This document shows positions 6,175-6,646 of a DNA stretch of 6,646 nt, piece after piece (within the stretch, counting starts at the first letter, position 1; each line of letters begins with the position of its first letter). The position numbers and the translations under genes are program-made. The notes beneath the pieces were generated by a model that saw only the letters and a program-made list of their open reading frames with translations, made no database searches and had not been told where the DNA came from. This stretch comes from an uncultured Clostridia bacterium. GTDB lineage: Bacteria; Bacillota; Clostridia; Oscillospirales; Acutalibacteraceae. The stretch is from contig CAMVNL010000129.1 of the NCBI GenBank assembly GCA_947168785.1, positions 1-6,646 on the forward strand. The letters run 5' to 3'.

Positions 6175-6646
6175 ATGGGAATCGTATTGAAGTGGAATTT
6201 CAAGAACCTGTTCGCGGATACCCCCCGGCTGGTGCTGACAATACTGAGCATTGCGGTAACCTTCGCATTGCTGACAGGGACGGGTGTTACGCTGGGCAGC
6301 TTTGCCTTGGCGACGGCTTCCATCAACGAGGGTGTCCCACAGTTGCTGGAAACGATGCTGGCGGCCATACTGCAGGCGGTGTTCGCCGTAACGCTGTACG
6401 CGATGTTTTCCGTATCGCTTGCGGAACGAAAAAACCAGTACCGCATTATGAGCACTGTGGGATGTACCACGCGGCAGCTGCTGCATGGGCTGATGACAGA
6501 GGCACTTTCGCTGGACATGGCTGGAGCGCTCATTGGCGTGGCGCTGGGCTTTTTGCTGGCCGGATGGCAGCTGAAGACCGGCGGCTTTCCCCTGATCGGA
6601 GAGGTATTCTGGGACAGAGCGGTGTGGCTGAAGAATATTCTGCCCG
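6175..6646 (+). CDS. FtsX-like ABC transporter permease, partial (5' part only)
   Basis: The frame opens at ATG 6175, three bases after the ATPase stop, and stays open for 157 codons to the window edge, so the gene is truncated by the window rather than broken. Predicted helices fall at about 18-45, 57-83 and 113-130. The loop after helix two, SLAERKNQYRIMSTVGCTTR (81-100), is the typical FtsX coupling region (ER..Y....VG.T.RQL), and helix three follows as ALSLDMAGALIGVALGF. This is the first half of a BceB- or MacB-type permease and the partner of the upstream ATPase. The ribosome binding site is weak (AAGGA at 6159-6163, 11-nt spacing), consistent with translational coupling to the ATPase gene. 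The downstream half, including any large outside domain, is not visible. Confidence 0.85.
   Translation, partial: MGIVLKWNFKNLFADTPRLVLTILSIAVTFALLTGTGVTLGSFALATASINEGVPQLLETMLAAILQAVFAVTLYAMFSVSLAERKNQYRIMSTVGCTTRQLLHGLMTEALSLDMAGALIGVALGFLLAGWQLKTGGFPLIGEVFWDRAVWLKNILP

Noticed and set aside
5881..6533. Overlapping minus-strand frames opposite the second ATPase and permease
   Set aside because: They mirror conserved coding on the plus strand, including the signature and Walker B regions, and show no family features.

Overview
The window reads as a chromosomal accessory segment from a fairly GC-rich Bacillota bacterium, probably a gut-type Clostridia lineage. This is inferred from strong AGGAG-type ribosome binding sites, FtsX-type ABC exporters of the BceAB/MacB kind, a BspA-like leucine-rich-repeat surface protein, and GC-rich third codon positions. 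No rRNA, tRNA, CRISPR array or transposase gene was seen, so the lineage is not proven.

Positions 1-2222: a promoter with four 11-bp-phased TCAC-type repeats drives a two-gene unit, an ABC ATPase (85-831) and an eight-helix FtsX-like permease (828-2222) joined by an ATGA overlap. Positions 2223-3570: a second promoter carries three of the same phased repeats at the same distance from its -10 box. It drives a membrane-anchored BspA-like LRR protein (2305-3570). The shared promoter architecture suggests that one unseen DNA-binding regulator, plausibly an OmpR/PhoB-type response regulator, controls both units.

Positions 3571-4210 hold no intact gene. They contain the 3' tail of a decayed major-facilitator transporter, resembling nucleoside:H+ symporters. 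They also hold a promoter-like 26-bp motif present twice (23 of 26 identical) and a 17-bp perfect inverted repeat whose arms each fold into their own hairpin.

Positions 4211-6646 (window end): a tightly packed set on the + strand. It runs from an aminoglycoside/choline-kinase-fold phosphotransferase (4211-5179) to a small two-helix membrane protein (5197-5484), a second ABC ATPase (5488-6171) and the 5' part of a second FtsX-like permease (6175 to the window end). Spacings of 17 nt or less and one ordinary promoter upstream of the first gene suggest a single operon. The two ATPase/permease pairs are paralogous in their ATPases. Their substrates cannot be read from the sequence; peptide or lipid export, or envelope-stress defence, is the usual role of such families.
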